Positions 5,819 through 6,384 of a DNA stretch of 6,384 nt are shown piece after piece (the stretch's first letter is position 1; each line of letters begins with the position of its first letter). The notes under the pieces were generated by a model, which saw nothing but the letters and a program-made list of their open reading frames with translations, was not told the DNA's origin and searched no databases. The DNA is from Bacillota bacterium (lineage in GTDB: Bacteria; Bacillota; Clostridia; Peptostreptococcales; Anaerovoracaceae). The stretch is taken from positions 1 through 6,384 of the forward strand of contig JAEELK010000068.1 of the NCBI GenBank assembly GCA_016282655.1, given 5' to 3'. Both the position numbers and the translations under genes were made by a program.

Positions 5819-6384
5819 TTGGAAGAATTGCTGAAACGGAGCCATATGTGCGGGGAACTGCGCCCCGCGCAGATCGGACAGAAAGTCACTTTGAACGGCT
5901 GGGTCGCGAAGCGCAGGAACCTCGGCGCGCTCATCTTCTGCGACCTGCGGGACAAGAGCGGCATCGCGCAGGTGGTCTTCGGCGACACGCTGCCGGCCGA
6001 CGTCTTCGCGCAGGCGGACCGGCTGCGCGGCGAGTTCGTGATCGGCGTGGAAGGCAAGGTGGTGGAACGCGAGTCCAAGAACCTTGAGCTTCCCACGGGC
6101 GAGGTGGAGGTGATCGCGGAGAAGCTGGTCATCTACGCGGAGGCCGATACGCCCCCCATCTACATCAAGGACGACGACAACGTTTCCGAGGACCTGCGCC
6201 TCAAATACCGCTATCTCGACCTGCGCAAGCCGCACATGCAGCGTAACCTGAGCTTCCGTCACAAGATCACGAAGATCACGCGCGATTTCTTCGACGAGGA
6301 AGGCTTCACCGAGGTCGAGACGCCCATGCTCATCAACCCGACGCCGGAAGGCGCGCGGGACTATCTGGTCCCCAGCCGCGTCAA
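5819..6384 (+). CDS. aspS: Aspartyl-tRNA synthetase, N-terminal part (3' truncated by window edge)
   Basis: This cytosolic class II synthetase charges tRNA-Asp with aspartate. The first 188 codons are present. Starting at TTG 5819, the protein begins MEELLKRSHMCGEL, matching the conserved bacterial KRTHYCGEL start; beginning at ATG 5846 would cut this element. The anticodon-binding OB-fold follows (about 18-105: VTLNGWVAKRRNLGALIF, DLRDKSGIAQVVF, PTGEVEV), then the linker with LRLKYRYLDLR (126-136), and class II motif 1 (about 147-169, ending in the invariant Pro of VETP, P169). The last residues, TPEGARDYLVPSRV, begin the bacterial-type catalytic core. Motifs 2 and 3 and the GAD insertion lie beyond the window. 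Leu35 and Lys87 are at positions that in other bacterial enzymes favour tRNA-Asp over tRNA-Asn, suggesting a discriminating enzyme. In many Firmicutes hisS directly precedes aspS; here hemZ does, 3 bases away. Confidence 0.96.
   Translation, partial: MEELLKRSHMCGELRPAQIGQKVTLNGWVAKRRNLGALIFCDLRDKSGIAQVVFGDTLPADVFAQADRLRGEFVIGVEGKVVERESKNLELPTGEVEVIAEKLVIYAEADTPPIYIKDDDNVSEDLRLKYRYLDLRKPHMQRNLSFRHKITKITRDFFDEEGFTEVETPMLINPTPEGARDYLVPSRV

Noticed and set aside
5846..5848. ATG at 5846 as the aspS start
   Set aside because: It has no ribosome-binding site at a suitable distance and would remove KRSH of the conserved N-terminal element; TTG 5819 has an ideal AGGAGG 8 bases upstream.
4382..6262. 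Very long minus-strand open frame (626 codons) crossing hemZ and the start of aspS
   Set aside because: It is antisense to two clearly conserved genes, lies in phase with their GC-rich third positions, and gives a low-complexity Arg/Ala/Leu/Val/Asp-rich translation with no recognisable domain. This is the usual shadow of high-GC coding sequence.

Overview
The window is a gene-dense, all-plus-strand stretch of a GC-rich bacterial chromosome. It most likely comes from a Firmicute of the class Clostridia, or a relative with high GC. The reasons are a single-chain SecD-SecF fusion, a bifunctional Rel-type (p)ppGpp enzyme, the HemZ branch of the HemN-like radical SAM proteins (largely a Firmicutes family), and a gene order related to the Firmicutes secDF / relA / (hisS) / aspS neighbourhood. 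The organism call is an inference from family and synteny knowledge; no database search was possible.

Layout, left to right: (1) the 3' two-thirds of secDF, running in from the left edge to 1519; (2) relA/rel at 1523-3727, complete, three bases after secDF; (3) a 74-base gap, the only clear intergenic space; (4) a glyoxalase-II-like metallo-beta-lactamase-fold hydrolase at 3802-4431; (5) hemZ, ending at 5815, whose conserved N-terminal coding runs back into the end of the hydrolase gene although the first ordinary start codon is GTG at 4472; (6) the 5' part of aspS, starting with TTG at 5819 and leaving the window at the right edge.

The close spacing and single strand suggest one housekeeping transcription unit or two abutting ones (secDF-relA, then hydrolase-hemZ-aspS). 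Together the genes cover protein export, the stringent response, a probable thioester or small-molecule hydrolase, a radical SAM enzyme of the haem-biosynthesis superfamily, and aspartyl-tRNA synthesis. All recognised catalytic motifs are intact.

I see no RNA gene, mobile element, CRISPR array, prophage or novel defence-type system. The points most worth a second look are the start of hemZ (possible AUC initiation), the absence in HemZ of the fourth cysteine that HemN has, and a compact gene order in which genes usual for this neighbourhood (recJ, apt, dtd, hisS) are absent.
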